DNA from: Sphingomonadales bacterium
Lineage (GTDB): Bacteria; Pseudomonadota; Alphaproteobacteria; Sphingomonadales; Sphingomonadaceae
DNA: 64,000 bases
Direction: 5' to 3'
Assembly (NCBI GenBank): GCA_025351405.1
Contig: JANXVZ010000026.1
Location: forward strand, 1-64,000
Below, piece after piece: positions 7,156-15,480 of this stretch. Positions within the stretch are counted from its first letter, which is position 1; each line of letters begins with the position of its first letter. The translations under genes were made by a program, and so were the position numbers. A model generated the notes under the pieces. That model was not told the DNA's origin. It did no database searches and saw nothing but the letters and a program-made list of their open reading frames with translations.

Positions 7156-8082
7156 ATGAAGACCATGGCAATTCTGGGGACGGCAGCGATCCTGGCGGCA
7201 CCGGCGGGTGCGGCGCCGATGATAGACCTGTTCTCCAATATCGGCCCGAGCAGCGTCGTCGAGAACAAGGCCTATGTCTTCGGGCCGCCGGCGAGTTTCG
7301 ATGCCTATGGCGCCAATGCGCTGGGGGCGATGCTGGACGGCGAGACCAGCCGGGGTGGCGACATTGCCGATACGCCAACCGCCTTCAACGCGAATGCCGG
7401 CCATCTGATCAAGTTCACCGACATCCTCGCCACCGAATTTCCGAGCTGGCGTATGAACTTCAGTCCAACGGGTGCTTTCGCCAACGAAATGGGCACATGG
7501 TGGCGTGTCGGGCTGCGTATCGAGGATGCCGACCCGTTCAAGCTGGCCAATGTGCTGATCGACCAGTCCAACCCGTTTTTCTCCTCCACGCGCAGCCTCG
7601 CGGACGTCGTGAAGAACGAATATCCGGAAGGGGGCTTTTCGTGGCGGACCGCCATCGGCATCTATTACGGTGCGGATGGCGTGCGCGGCACCGCAGACGA
7701 TGTGGTGTGCGATAGTTCCAGCTGCGACCCCTTTACCCAGCCGCTGAACCTCGTTGCCTGGCGTGGCTGGGGAAAGTCCGACTATATCACGACGCAGGAC
7801 TTCCTCGACATTTTCGGCGGAGATCCGGCAGCACTCTATGCCGATGCGGTGCGATATTATTCCGGCGGCTATGGCGATTTCACGCCGCCTTTCACATGGC
7901 GCTTCGGATATTCCGTATATGGCGACGACGGCGCACTGGAGGCCGCGAAAACGTTCACCGGCGTCATTACCGGTGTCCCCGAACCCGACAGTTGGGCAAT
8001 GCTGGTCGTCGGCTTTGGTCTTGCCGGCGCAATGCTGCGCCGGCGGCGGTCGCGACAGACTTCAATGGGCCAGCGCGCCTGA
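7156..8082 (+). CDS. PEP-CTERM sorting domain protein
   Basis: A 308-residue secreted protein of unknown function. It has a cleavable signal peptide (MKTMAILGTAAILAAPAGAAP), a central region without a recognised domain, and a C-terminal PEP-CTERM tail: VPEPDSWAML, a hydrophobic helix VVGFGLAGAML and a basic end RRRRSR. The tail predicts processing by an exosortase (EpsH/Xrt family) that is not encoded in this window. The segment YYGADGVRGTADDVVCDSSS is acidic. It begins 15 bases after a GGCATGG context and has no obvious operon partner; a tandem CTTCAG element and a 15-bp repeat lie upstream. Confidence 0.85.
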   Translation: MKTMAILGTAAILAAPAGAAPMIDLFSNIGPSSVVENKAYVFGPPASFDAYGANALGAMLDGETSRGGDIADTPTAFNANAGHLIKFTDILATEFPSWRMNFSPTGAFANEMGTWWRVGLRIEDADPFKLANVLIDQSNPFFSSTRSLADVVKNEYPEGGFSWRTAIGIYYGADGVRGTADDVVCDSSSCDPFTQPLNLVAWRGWGKSDYITTQDFLDIFGGDPAALYADAVRYYSGGYGDFTPPFTWRFGYSVYGDDGALEAAKTFTGVITGVPEPDSWAMLVVGFGLAGAMLRRRRSRQTSMGQRA

Positions 8083-8175
8083 ACATGCCGATGGTGGCGG
8101 GTCAGCAGGGCGCTGCCGTCGGCGCCGCGGTCCGGCAGTGGCCCTGCGCTGACCGGGGGCCATGAGGCGGCAGAC

Positions 8176-8892
8176 CTATTGCCAGTGCCGATCCTTCGCC
8201 GCGCGTTCCTGCGTGGCATCCAAAGGCTCGCCCGCTATCATGCTGTCGATTCTGGCCATCAGGCCGGTATCGCCGCCCGCCATGCGATAACGGCCCTCGT
8301 CATCTGCAGCGGCCGTCGCCGCTATCCGCCAATCATTTCCGCTGCGACAGGCGACGCCCTGCTGCGCCGCCAGCGCCCAACTCCGGCAGTAGTGGCCGTC
8401 CTGCGCCTTGAAGCTCAGCGTGATCCGCACAGGGTCATCGCCCGCTGTCGAGGCAAGCTGATCGTCGAGCGCCTTTGCCAGCGGTCCCGATGCGACCAGC
8501 GTTCCGCCCTTGTCCACGAAGGCCGCGCGTGAGACGTCAAAGCCGGTGCCACGGCCGATGACGACGCCGATCACCAGCGTTGCTGCCAATGCCAGCCACA
8601 CCGGCGGGTGCGGACGGCGCGTCTCGACGCGGGCCTCACGGTCAACGCGATGGCTCTCGAAGTCGATCACGGGCGCGATCGGTGCCGCAGTGGCTTCGGC
8701 AATCGCTTCGGGCACAGGCTCGGCCATGATCGGCGCAAATCCGGCCCTCAGGCGCAGCGCCAGCGCACGGTGGGCGTCGGCAACGGCGCCAAGCGCCGGA
8801 TCGTCTGCCACGGCCGCCGCCACCCTTGCGGCGGTATCGTGGTCGAGCTCGCCGTCGACCCACGCGATCAAGAGGCCTTCATCGATGGTCAT
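8176..8892 (-). CDS. Anti-sigma factor (membrane-anchored)
   Basis: A 238-residue probable anti-sigma factor for the adjacent ECF sigma factor. The N-terminal cytoplasmic part begins MTIDEGLLIAWVDGELD, a form typical of ECF anti-sigma domains. A single membrane segment lies at about 115-137 (VWLALAATLVIGVVIG), followed by a periplasmic domain with two Cys (HYCRSWALAAQQGVACRSG). The ATG at 8892 overlaps the sigma gene's last 14 bases, so the two are translationally coupled. It lacks a clear zinc-binding HxxxCxxC motif, so it is not of the ZAS type. Its partner is inferred from position. Confidence 0.82.
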   Translation of the reverse strand: MTIDEGLLIAWVDGELDHDTAARVAAAVADDPALGAVADAHRALALRLRAGFAPIMAEPVPEAIAEATAAPIAPVIDFESHRVDREARVETRRPHPPVWLALAATLVIGVVIGRGTGFDVSRAAFVDKGGTLVASGPLAKALDDQLASTAGDDPVRITLSFKAQDGHYCRSWALAAQQGVACRSGNDWRIAATAAADDEGRYRMAGGDTGLMARIDSMIAGEPLDATQERAAKDRHWQ

Positions 8893-9391
8893 CCGAACCT
8901 CCCGTCGGCGCGTCCATGAGCACAAGCAGTGCCTGTCGACCGCGCAGCATGCGGCTTGATACCGTGCCGATCGGCACGTCGAGTATCGCCGCCGCCTCCG
9001 CATAGCCAAGGCCCTCGATCGTCACGAGTGCGATGACCTCGCGCTGCTCCGCGGGCAATTGTGCCAGTGCCCGCATCAGCAGCGCCAGTTCGGATCGCTG
9101 CTCCAGCGGCCCGGTCGGATCGATACCCACCGTCAGCGCGGCGTCCGCCGGTGCCGAACGGCTCGCCAGCCGGGTTGCGGCGCGCCCCGTATCGATCCAC
9201 AGGTTGCGCATGATGCGAAATGCCCAGGCATCGAAACGCGTATCCGGCTGCCATTGATCGCGGGCGCGCAGCATGCGTTCGACGGTCGCCTGCGCAAGAT
9301 CGTCGGCGTCGGCCCGGTTGCGGGCCAGTGCATGCGCCAGCCGTCGCAGCCGCGGCAGTATCGGCGGCAGTTCGCGGTCGAATGAATTCAA
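8879..9391 (-). CDS. ECF-type RNA polymerase sigma factor
   Basis: A 170-residue sigma-70 family factor with regions 2 and 4. Region 2 is seen in RADADDLAQATVERML and FDAWAFRIMRNLWIDTGR; region 4 is LPAEQREVIALVTIEGLGYAEAAAILDVPIGTVSSRML. No ATG fits the N-terminus. The start is taken as the TTG at 9391, with GGGA 7 bases before it; upstream codons in this frame have no better site. It overlaps the anti-sigma gene downstream and is divergent from a secreted subtilase gene 79 bases away, so the sigma factor probably drives both itself and the protease/Gly-rich pair. Confidence 0.9.
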   Translation of the reverse strand: MNSFDRELPPILPRLRRLAHALARNRADADDLAQATVERMLRARDQWQPDTRFDAWAFRIMRNLWIDTGRAATRLASRSAPADAALTVGIDPTGPLEQRSELALLMRALAQLPAEQREVIALVTIEGLGYAEAAAILDVPIGTVSSRMLRGRQALLVLMDAPTGGSDDHR

Positions 9392-9417
9392 TGGGTGTCC
9401 CGGGTTGCACAAGGAAG

Positions 9418-9439
9418 AAACGACGACCGACGGTCGTTT
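9418..9439. promoter_or_regulatory. Dyad in the sigma/subtilase divergent promoter
   Basis: CGACCG-A-CGGTCG (9424-9436) is a perfect 13-bp dyad, flanked by the longer arms AAACGAC (9418-9424) and GTCGTTT (9433-9439). It is centred between the sigma gene start (9391) and the subtilase start (9471), where an operator or overlapping ECF promoters would lie. The function is inferred from position only. Confidence 0.45.
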
Positions 9440-9470
9440 ATTCCCGTGAACCACGACAAAGGAAAGAATT

Positions 9471-10823
9471 ATGCGACACGGGATGCTTGCATCGCTGCTG
9501 CTGGCGGGGATGGCGGTACCGGCAGCCGCGCAGCTGCTGCCCGGCGGGCCGGGGCAGCTGCCAGGTGAAGCGGTGGGCCGGCTCGGCGGTCTGGCTGCAC
9601 CGCTCGGTACACCACTGGGCACACCATTGTTCGGGCAGTCCGGCAATGCACCGGCGGCACTGCCGCGGGCAAGCGAACCCCTGGGCATCATCGGCGTTGC
9701 CAGCGATATCGCGATTCCCGGCGGCCGCAGCCTGGTGGCGGCACGACGTGACCGCCAGCGCGAGCTGATCCGCAACAGTCGCAAGGCATTGTTTGCCGAT
9801 CCGACGGGGAACCCGGCGCGAACCGGCGAACTGCTGGCACTGGACATCGGCGAAGCCGACGCCCGCGCGCTCACCGCCGCCGGCTTTGCCATATTGCGGG
9901 ACAATCGTGGGGCCGATGGGGTCCGCGTCACCGTGTTGCAACCGCCAAGGGGCGTCACCGTCAGCAAGGCGCTGCGCCGCATGGCCGAAACCCTGCCGGG
10001 CGTCGCCGCCGACTACAACCATGTCTATGAGCCTGCGGGCAGCAACCTGCGCCCGATGGCGCTTGCCCCGGCAATGCGTACCGAAGCGCCCGGCGGCGCC
10101 ATCATCGGGCTGGTCGATGGCGGGGTCGGTGCCCATGCGTCGCTGCGCGGCGCGACGATCGAACAGCGTGGTTTTGCCGGCGCGGTAACGGCAACCGGAC
10201 ACGGCACTGCCATCGCTTCGCTGCTGGTTGGACAGGCGCCGCACTTCGCCGGGGTGGCACCGGAAGGGCGGCTGCTGGTCGCCGATATCTATGGCGGCAA
10301 CCCCGCCAATGGCTCGGCCGAAAGTATCGCCGCAGGGCTCGACTGGCTGGGCCGGAAGGGCGTCCACGTGGTCAACATCAGCCTTGTCGGGCCAGCCAAT
10401 ATTCTGCTGGGCAGGGCGATCGCGGCGCTGCAGGCGCGCGGCGTTCTGGTGGTCGCTGCAGTCGGCAACGATGGCCCGGCCGCGCCGCCGATGTATCCGG
10501 CGTCCTATGCGGGGGTGTTGGCGGTGACCGGCGTCGATGCGCGCGGCCGCGTGCTGGCTGAAGCCGGACGGGCGGCGCACGTCGATTTCGCCAGCCCCGG
10601 CACGGACATGGCGGCGGCGCTGCTGGGCGGCGGCTATGCGGCGGTGCGCGGTACATCGTTTGCGGCGCCTTTGGTGACGGCGCGGCTGGCGATGCAGCCG
10701 CGCGACGCGCTCGCGGCTGTCATTGCCGAGGCGGTGCCGGCGGGCAAGCTGGTAGGGCACGGCATCGTTTGCGGTGCCTGCCGCAACGATCCCGGGCCGC
10801 TGGCTTCAAGAAAATCGCATTGA
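9471..10823 (+). CDS. Secreted S8-family serine peptidase (subtilase)
   Basis: A 450-residue exported subtilisin-like protease. It has a signal peptide (MRHGMLASLLLAGMAVPAAA), a Gly/Leu/Pro-rich stretch just after the cleavage site, a possible propeptide (about 70-190) and the catalytic triad: Asp216 in GLVDGGVG, His244 in TGHGTAIASLL and Ser396 in RGTSFAAPLV, with the oxyanion Asn333 in AVGNDGPA. The Asp motif has DGG in place of the common DTG. The ATG at 9471 follows AAGGAAA. It is divergent from an ECF sigma/anti-sigma pair and followed 89 bases later by a Gly-rich secreted protein whose mature start (AQLLGG) resembles its own (AQLLPGG). It may process that protein. Confidence 0.9.
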   Translation: MRHGMLASLLLAGMAVPAAAQLLPGGPGQLPGEAVGRLGGLAAPLGTPLGTPLFGQSGNAPAALPRASEPLGIIGVASDIAIPGGRSLVAARRDRQRELIRNSRKALFADPTGNPARTGELLALDIGEADARALTAAGFAILRDNRGADGVRVTVLQPPRGVTVSKALRRMAETLPGVAADYNHVYEPAGSNLRPMALAPAMRTEAPGGAIIGLVDGGVGAHASLRGATIEQRGFAGAVTATGHGTAIASLLVGQAPHFAGVAPEGRLLVADIYGGNPANGSAESIAAGLDWLGRKGVHVVNISLVGPANILLGRAIAALQARGVLVVAAVGNDGPAAPPMYPASYAGVLAVTGVDARGRVLAEAGRAAHVDFASPGTDMAAALLGGGYAAVRGTSFAAPLVTARLAMQPRDALAAVIAEAVPAGKLVGHGIVCGACRNDPGPLASRKSH

Positions 10824-10912
10824 AGCCCTGCGACGGGGAAGAAAGCCGCAAGGTGGATCGTTTCCCTCAAAGTCGGGCTGCGGATGGCCCCGACCGGACA
10901 AGGAGACGAAAC

Positions 10913-11770
10913 GTGCGCATTCTGATGATTTCGATGACCGCCCTCGCGACTGTCGCTGTCACGGCTTCGGCCTCGGCGCAGTTGCTTGGCGGCGCGGGCA
11001 ATCTTGCGGGGGGCCTCGCCGGCGGCCTCGGTTATGCCGGCGGCACCTTGGGCAGCACCGTCGGCAGCACATTTGGCGGTGCAGTCGGCGGCGGCGGCAA
11101 TCTGGCAGGCTCCGTCGGCTCGGTGGGCCAGGTCACCCAGTCCGTCACCCAGTCCGTCACCGGGTCGGTCGGCGGGACTGCCAGCGGCGGTGCCAGCAAG
11201 TCAGTTGATCCGAAACGTGGCTCGGCCAGCGCCAGCGGTGATCTGGCGGGGACCATCAGCGGCGCAGCTTCGGGTGCCACGAATATCGCCGCGCCCGCCG
11301 GCAACATCGGTGGCGATGGCAGTATAGCAGGCTCGCAGTCGTTTCAACGCAGCTTTAACGCCTCGGTGAATGCGATCGGAACCGACGGCGCCGGCGCGAT
11401 TGCCGGCAATGCCGCCGGAATGGCGCGCGGCACTGCCGACACGACCGCAACGAGCGCGGGCGGACTTGCCGGCAATGCGCCCGTGAGCACCAACCACAGC
11501 GGCGGTCTCGTGGGTATGGCCATGGCAAACGGCAATGGCGCCGCAAGCGGGCCTGCAACTGCCACGGGTGCGGCAAACGGCAACGCCATGGGCGGCGGTC
11601 ACACCATGGTCGGCGGCGTGCCGGCCATCCAGCCCGCGCCCGCCATGTCACCTGTAACGATGGCCGGGGCACCGTCGCCGATGGCGGCCAGCAGTGCCGG
11701 CACGCGTCCAGCGTCGCCCGCCCGCGCCGGGCATTCCAACGAACGCGCACGCGGCGGGCAGACGTCCTGA
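10913..11770 (+). CDS. Gly/Ala/Ser-rich secreted protein
   Basis: A 285-residue low-complexity exported protein. After the signal peptide (start GTG at 10913, AGGAG 8 bases before; MRILMISMTALATVAVTASASA) the mature protein is composed almost entirely of Gly, Ala, Ser, Thr and Asn with loose repeats such as GGLAGGLGYAGGTLGSTVGS and SVTQSVTGSVGG. It has no Cys and no recognised domain. Such proteins are often surface or matrix components, but this is inference. It follows the subtilase gene closely and ends at a strong hairpin, so the two probably form one transcript under the divergent ECF sigma factor. Confidence 0.7.
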   Translation: MRILMISMTALATVAVTASASAQLLGGAGNLAGGLAGGLGYAGGTLGSTVGSTFGGAVGGGGNLAGSVGSVGQVTQSVTQSVTGSVGGTASGGASKSVDPKRGSASASGDLAGTISGAASGATNIAAPAGNIGGDGSIAGSQSFQRSFNASVNAIGTDGAGAIAGNAAGMARGTADTTATSAGGLAGNAPVSTNHSGGLVGMAMANGNGAASGPATATGAANGNAMGGGHTMVGGVPAIQPAPAMSPVTMAGAPSPMAASSAGTRPASPARAGHSNERARGGQTS

Positions 11771-11784
11771 CCGCTGAACGAAAC

Positions 11785-11820
11785 GGGCCCTGCTGCCGCG
11801 CTGCGTGCGGCGCAGGGCCC
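11785..11820 (+). terminator. Strong hairpin after Gly-rich gene
   Basis: GGGCCCTGC (11785-11793) pairs perfectly with GCAGGGCCC (11812-11820), with an inner GCCGC/GCGGC stem. It lies 15 bases after the stop codon. There is no U-run. Confidence 0.6.
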
Positions 11821-11920
11821 GCACCGTGCTGACGCCGCGCGCACAAGCATGAGTCTCGATCTGCTCCGCCCGCCGCGGCCCGGGCGCGATACGCGATGCT
11901 TGTGTCAGCAGTTCACCTGA

Positions 11921-12427
11921 TCATCGGTTGCCTTGTGCGTCGGCAAACTGTTCGCCGATATCGGCAGGCGGCTCGATGCTCGTCGTGATGAGGGATGCCG
12001 ACGCCAACGTCCGATGGACCGGGCATTTGCCGGCGATTTCGAGAATTTTCGTGCGCAGGTCGATGTTGACGATACCGTCGACAGCAATTCGCACCACGAA
12101 CCGGTCGATCCGGCTGTCGGTGCCGGCAAGGCACGATGTGCAATCGAGCGCGTGAACGCGGTCATGGCTGACCTCGACGGCGTATGCGGGCAAAGTCAAT
12201 CGCTTGCGCTCGGCATACAGCCTGATTGTCATCGATGTGCAGGCCGCCAGCGCCGCGGACAGCAGATCATAGGGATCGGGCCCGGCGCCAAGACCACCGC
12301 GCGAAACCGGCTCGTCGGCAATCAGGTCATGCCCTGCGGCGCGAATGGACTGCTGGAACGCCCCGTGCCCGCTGCTTCGGGACCGAACCGGACTGCGATC
12401 GATCGTGTCATCGATGACCATGATCAA
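11921..12427 (-). CDS. OsmC family protein (peroxiredoxin-like)
   Basis: A 168-residue OsmC/Ohr-family protein, cytoplasmic, which in relatives reduces organic hydroperoxides with two cysteines. The peroxidatic Cys63 lies in SAALAACTSMTIRLYAERK and the second, Cys135, in IAGKCPVHRTL, both in the conserved family contexts. Two further cysteines (DCTSC, 96 and 99) are outside the usual pattern. The protein starts MIMVIDD; a start two codons later is possible. It is a single gene, convergent with the Gly-rich protein. Confidence 0.85.
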   Translation of the reverse strand: MIMVIDDTIDRSPVRSRSSGHGAFQQSIRAAGHDLIADEPVSRGGLGAGPDPYDLLSAALAACTSMTIRLYAERKRLTLPAYAVEVSHDRVHALDCTSCLAGTDSRIDRFVVRIAVDGIVNIDLRTKILEIAGKCPVHRTLASASLITTSIEPPADIGEQFADAQGNR

Positions 12428-12586
12428 CTGGACCCTTCGTAACCGTGCCGGCCGCGGGTAACGCGAAAGCCGTCGCGTCCCACTTTACGATACCGCCCGG
12501 CCTTGGCCAATGCGGGACAGCGCCTGCTGCCGCATTCCTGCGCAAGGCGTGCTGCAGCGACCCGGCGCGGGACCGCGATGATTTGC

Positions 12587-13579
12587 CTAGTCAGCCACCG
12601 GTTTTGGCCTTCGTTTCACGCCCGCTAGCTCCTGGTCCATGTAGCCGATCTCCAGGGGTGCGAAGTAACTGAACGCGGTCCAGTCGCCATGTCGGCTGGC
12701 CAGCTTGGGCAGGGCGGCTTTGACCAGGGCATCGCCTGCCACGCCGCCGGCGCGCGCCTGTTCGACGATCGACCTCAGGTCGCCGAGATAGGTCCCGAAA
12801 TCCGCCACGTCGTTGACGTTGGCAAGGTCGCCATGTCCCGGCACAAAGGTCGTCTCGGCGCTCGCCTGCCCGGTCTTCAGCGAGTCGACCGTCTCGATCC
12901 AGCGAGCGACATCGCCGTCGATGATGTTCGGCGATACATGGCGCCAGAGGATGTCGCCGCAAAACAGGGCGTTTGCATCCGGAATGCTGACGACAAGGTC
13001 GCCACCGGTGTGGCCTAGAACGGGACGGATGATGACCTTGCGGGTTCCCAGCCAGATTGTCAGTGGCTTGTCGGTCGTCACATCCGGCAGCGCCAGCGCG
13101 GCGACAGTCGCCTTGAGTTGCGGGGTCAGATGATCGCCGAAAAGGTGGAGATTTTCGGTCCGCACCCACGCGCGGACGTTGCGGTGGGCGACGACAAGGG
13201 CGCCCGCATCCCTCAACACGGCATCGCCGCCGACATGATCGACATGATAATGGGTGTTTACCACGTACCGGATCGGCTTCGGGGTCAGCTTGCGGATTTC
13301 GCCGATCAAGGCCTTTGTCGCCTCCGGATTGAAAAAGCTGTCGACGACCAGCACACCGTCATCGCCGATGACGAAACCCGCGTTCGATCCGGACTCGTCC
13401 TTGGGGCCATCGATGGCGGCGTAAACGCCCGTCCCGATCTGCCTGAGAATGAAGGGAAGCCGTGCCGGCGGATCGGCAGCGGCAGCAGCAGTGGCCGCGG
13501 CCGGCACGCAGAATGTGACCGCGATGACGCCGATCGCGAGCCGACGAACCAGGTTCCTGCGTGCGATCACGATGCCCAC
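12587..13579 (-). CDS. Exported metallo-beta-lactamase-fold hydrolase
   Basis: A 330-residue MBL-fold zinc hydrolase with a signal peptide (hydrophobic LAIGVIAVTFCVPAAATAAA). The metal motif THYHVDHVGGD gives His110, His112, Asp114 and His115; GHTGGDLVV and the later FVPGHGDLANV supply the remaining ligands. The start is GTG at 13579, with GGAAGGG 8 bases before. It follows a PQQ sugar dehydrogenase on the same strand with a 64-base gap. Exported MBL proteins of this size occur beside PQQ-dependent dehydrogenases (quinoprotein relay metallohydrolases), which is one possible role; beta-lactamase or quorum-quenching activity is not supported by context. Confidence 0.82.
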   Translation of the reverse strand: MGIVIARRNLVRRLAIGVIAVTFCVPAAATAAAAADPPARLPFILRQIGTGVYAAIDGPKDESGSNAGFVIGDDGVLVVDSFFNPEATKALIGEIRKLTPKPIRYVVNTHYHVDHVGGDAVLRDAGALVVAHRNVRAWVRTENLHLFGDHLTPQLKATVAALALPDVTTDKPLTIWLGTRKVIIRPVLGHTGGDLVVSIPDANALFCGDILWRHVSPNIIDGDVARWIETVDSLKTGQASAETTFVPGHGDLANVNDVADFGTYLGDLRSIVEQARAGGVAGDALVKAALPKLASRHGDWTAFSYFAPLEIGYMDQELAGVKRRPKPVAD

Positions 13580-13643
13580 CGTTGCGACCCTTCCATCATT
13601 GATATGCAAGCCGTCGGCGATCGGCCGTCGGCCACGCGACGCT

Positions 13644-15380
13644 TCATTGCCGATGCCCCAATGTCCAGACATAGGCTGCGACCGCATCGACATCGCTGTC
13701 GCCGAGCGGCGCGCCGCCCCTGGCCGGCATCGCGCCGGAATATTTCCGGGGCTTGGCGACGCCGGCGCTGATGACCCTGGCCAGCGACGCAACCGAGCCA
13801 TCCCCCCAAAGCCAACCGCCGGTGAGGGCCGGACCCACATTGGTGCCGCGACCATCGGAGCCATGGCAGCCGCTGCAGGTGCCGTCGCGCGCCTCGCCAT
13901 GATAAATGCTTCTGCCGAGTGCGACCTGCGCGGCGGTGAAGCCGGGCGGTGGCGCAACCGCAGCCATCTCCGCCGTGATGCTGCCGGGTTTGGCAGCAGT
14001 GGCCATGGCCGGGGCCGTAACCGGGGCGGTTGCCGCGACCAGCGGGGCGTCGGCAGCACCGTGATAGGCCACCCGCCAGATGCGGCCATGCACATCGTCC
14101 GCAATATACAGCGCCCCGTCAGGCGCCACAGCGAGGCCGGCAGGGCGCGTTGCGGCGCGACCTGGCTCCTTGAAACCTCCGGCGAACCCATCGGCGAAGA
14201 CCGTGTAATGGCCGCTGGCCTTGCCCTTCACCAGCGGCTGGAACGCGATATTATAGCCCCCTTGCGGCGCCGGCGCGCGGTTCCACGAGCCATGAAAAGC
14301 AATGAAGGCGCCGCCCCTGTAGGCCTGCGGGAATTGGCTGCCGCTGTAGATTGCGACGTCGTTCGGCGCCCAATGCGCCGGGAATGCTGCCACCGGCGGC
14401 AGCTTGGCCGCGCAGTTGCCAACAGCCTTGCCGCCGTTGCCGCCATATTCCGGTGCCAGCACCAGCTTCTTCTGGAAACCGTCGTAATAGCACATCGGCC
14501 AGCCGAAATCGCCGCCGCGGACCGGCGCCAGCAGTTCCTCGGCTGGCAGGTTGGGGCCTTCGCCGGCGGTATAGAGTTTGGGCCAATTCTGTGAAAGCTG
14601 GTCACGACCGTGCTGCACCGCGAACGGTTTGCCGGCTGCATCGAACGCTATGCCGCCGGCGTTGCGGATCCCGGTCGAAAATCGCTCGGCGGGCGAAAAA
14701 TGCTGGCCCGTCTTGTTGGCGTCATACCGCCAGATGCCGGCACGCGTTGCCAGTTCATCGCAAGGGACCTTGCCGGTCGACCCCGGCTTGCGGTTTTCGT
14801 GCTCGCAGACGTTGCTCGGCGAGCCGCTGTTGACCAGCAGCGACCCCGTCCTGTCGATCGCGAAGGGGTGCATCGGATGGTCGCCACTGAGAGGCATGCC
14901 GGACAGAATTATGGTTGGGGGCGATGTCGGCACCGGTTTGCCGGGCTGGAGCGCATACCGGACGATGCGGTCGTTGGTTTCGACATAAAGGCCATCCCTG
15001 TAGATGGCGATGCCGGTGCCGCCGGCATTGCCCCTCGCTGCGCCGGGTCCGAACCGCGTTACAGTCTCGGCCTTGCCGTCCTTGTCGGCATCACGCAGCG
15101 CGACGAGGAAGCCGCCGGCGGGCGGCGGTGATCCGCTGCTGTAATAGGGTCCGCTCCAGGTGTTGACATAGACGGTGCCGTCCGCCGCCACGGCCATGTG
15201 GCGGGCATGGCCGACATTGTCGGCAAAGATCGTCGCGCAGAAACCGGGCGGCAGGCTCAGCCCGGAGCTGGCGGCACATGCAGGCGCGGCGACGGACGTT
15301 TTTGCCGCCTGCGCCATCACGGCGGCGGCACCGGCGCCGCACAGCGACAAGGCGGCGAAAAGTTGACGCTTCGGCTGCAT
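13644..15380 (-). CDS. PQQ-dependent sugar (sorbosone-type) dehydrogenase with cytochrome c domain
   Basis: A 578-residue periplasmic quinoprotein. After the signal peptide, a six-bladed GDH-type beta-propeller spans about 50-465 (GLSLPPGFCATIFADNV, then RRNAG-type turns such as STGIRNAGGIAFD, GGDFGWPMCYYDG, and FIAFHGSWNR). A C-terminal cytochrome c domain carries CSGCHGSDGRG and the axial Met in SGAMPARGG. The family oxidises sugars or aldehydes with PQQ and passes electrons through the heme. The ATG at 15380 follows AGGAG by 7 bases. It sits between an MBL-fold protein and a TonB receptor on the same strand; no PQQ synthesis genes are present in the window. Confidence 0.85.
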   Translation of the reverse strand: MQPKRQLFAALSLCGAGAAAVMAQAAKTSVAAPACAASSGLSLPPGFCATIFADNVGHARHMAVAADGTVYVNTWSGPYYSSGSPPPAGGFLVALRDADKDGKAETVTRFGPGAARGNAGGTGIAIYRDGLYVETNDRIVRYALQPGKPVPTSPPTIILSGMPLSGDHPMHPFAIDRTGSLLVNSGSPSNVCEHENRKPGSTGKVPCDELATRAGIWRYDANKTGQHFSPAERFSTGIRNAGGIAFDAAGKPFAVQHGRDQLSQNWPKLYTAGEGPNLPAEELLAPVRGGDFGWPMCYYDGFQKKLVLAPEYGGNGGKAVGNCAAKLPPVAAFPAHWAPNDVAIYSGSQFPQAYRGGAFIAFHGSWNRAPAPQGGYNIAFQPLVKGKASGHYTVFADGFAGGFKEPGRAATRPAGLAVAPDGALYIADDVHGRIWRVAYHGAADAPLVAATAPVTAPAMATAAKPGSITAEMAAVAPPPGFTAAQVALGRSIYHGEARDGTCSGCHGSDGRGTNVGPALTGGWLWGDGSVASLARVISAGVAKPRKYSGAMPARGGAPLGDSDVDAVAAYVWTLGHRQ

Positions 15381-15480
15381 GGCGGAACTCCTGGTTTCTG
15401 AACTGGCGTGCCACACAGGCGTTGGATCGAACAGCTACGACAGGTGCGTCAAAACATACCAGCGTGTTCGCTATCGATCG

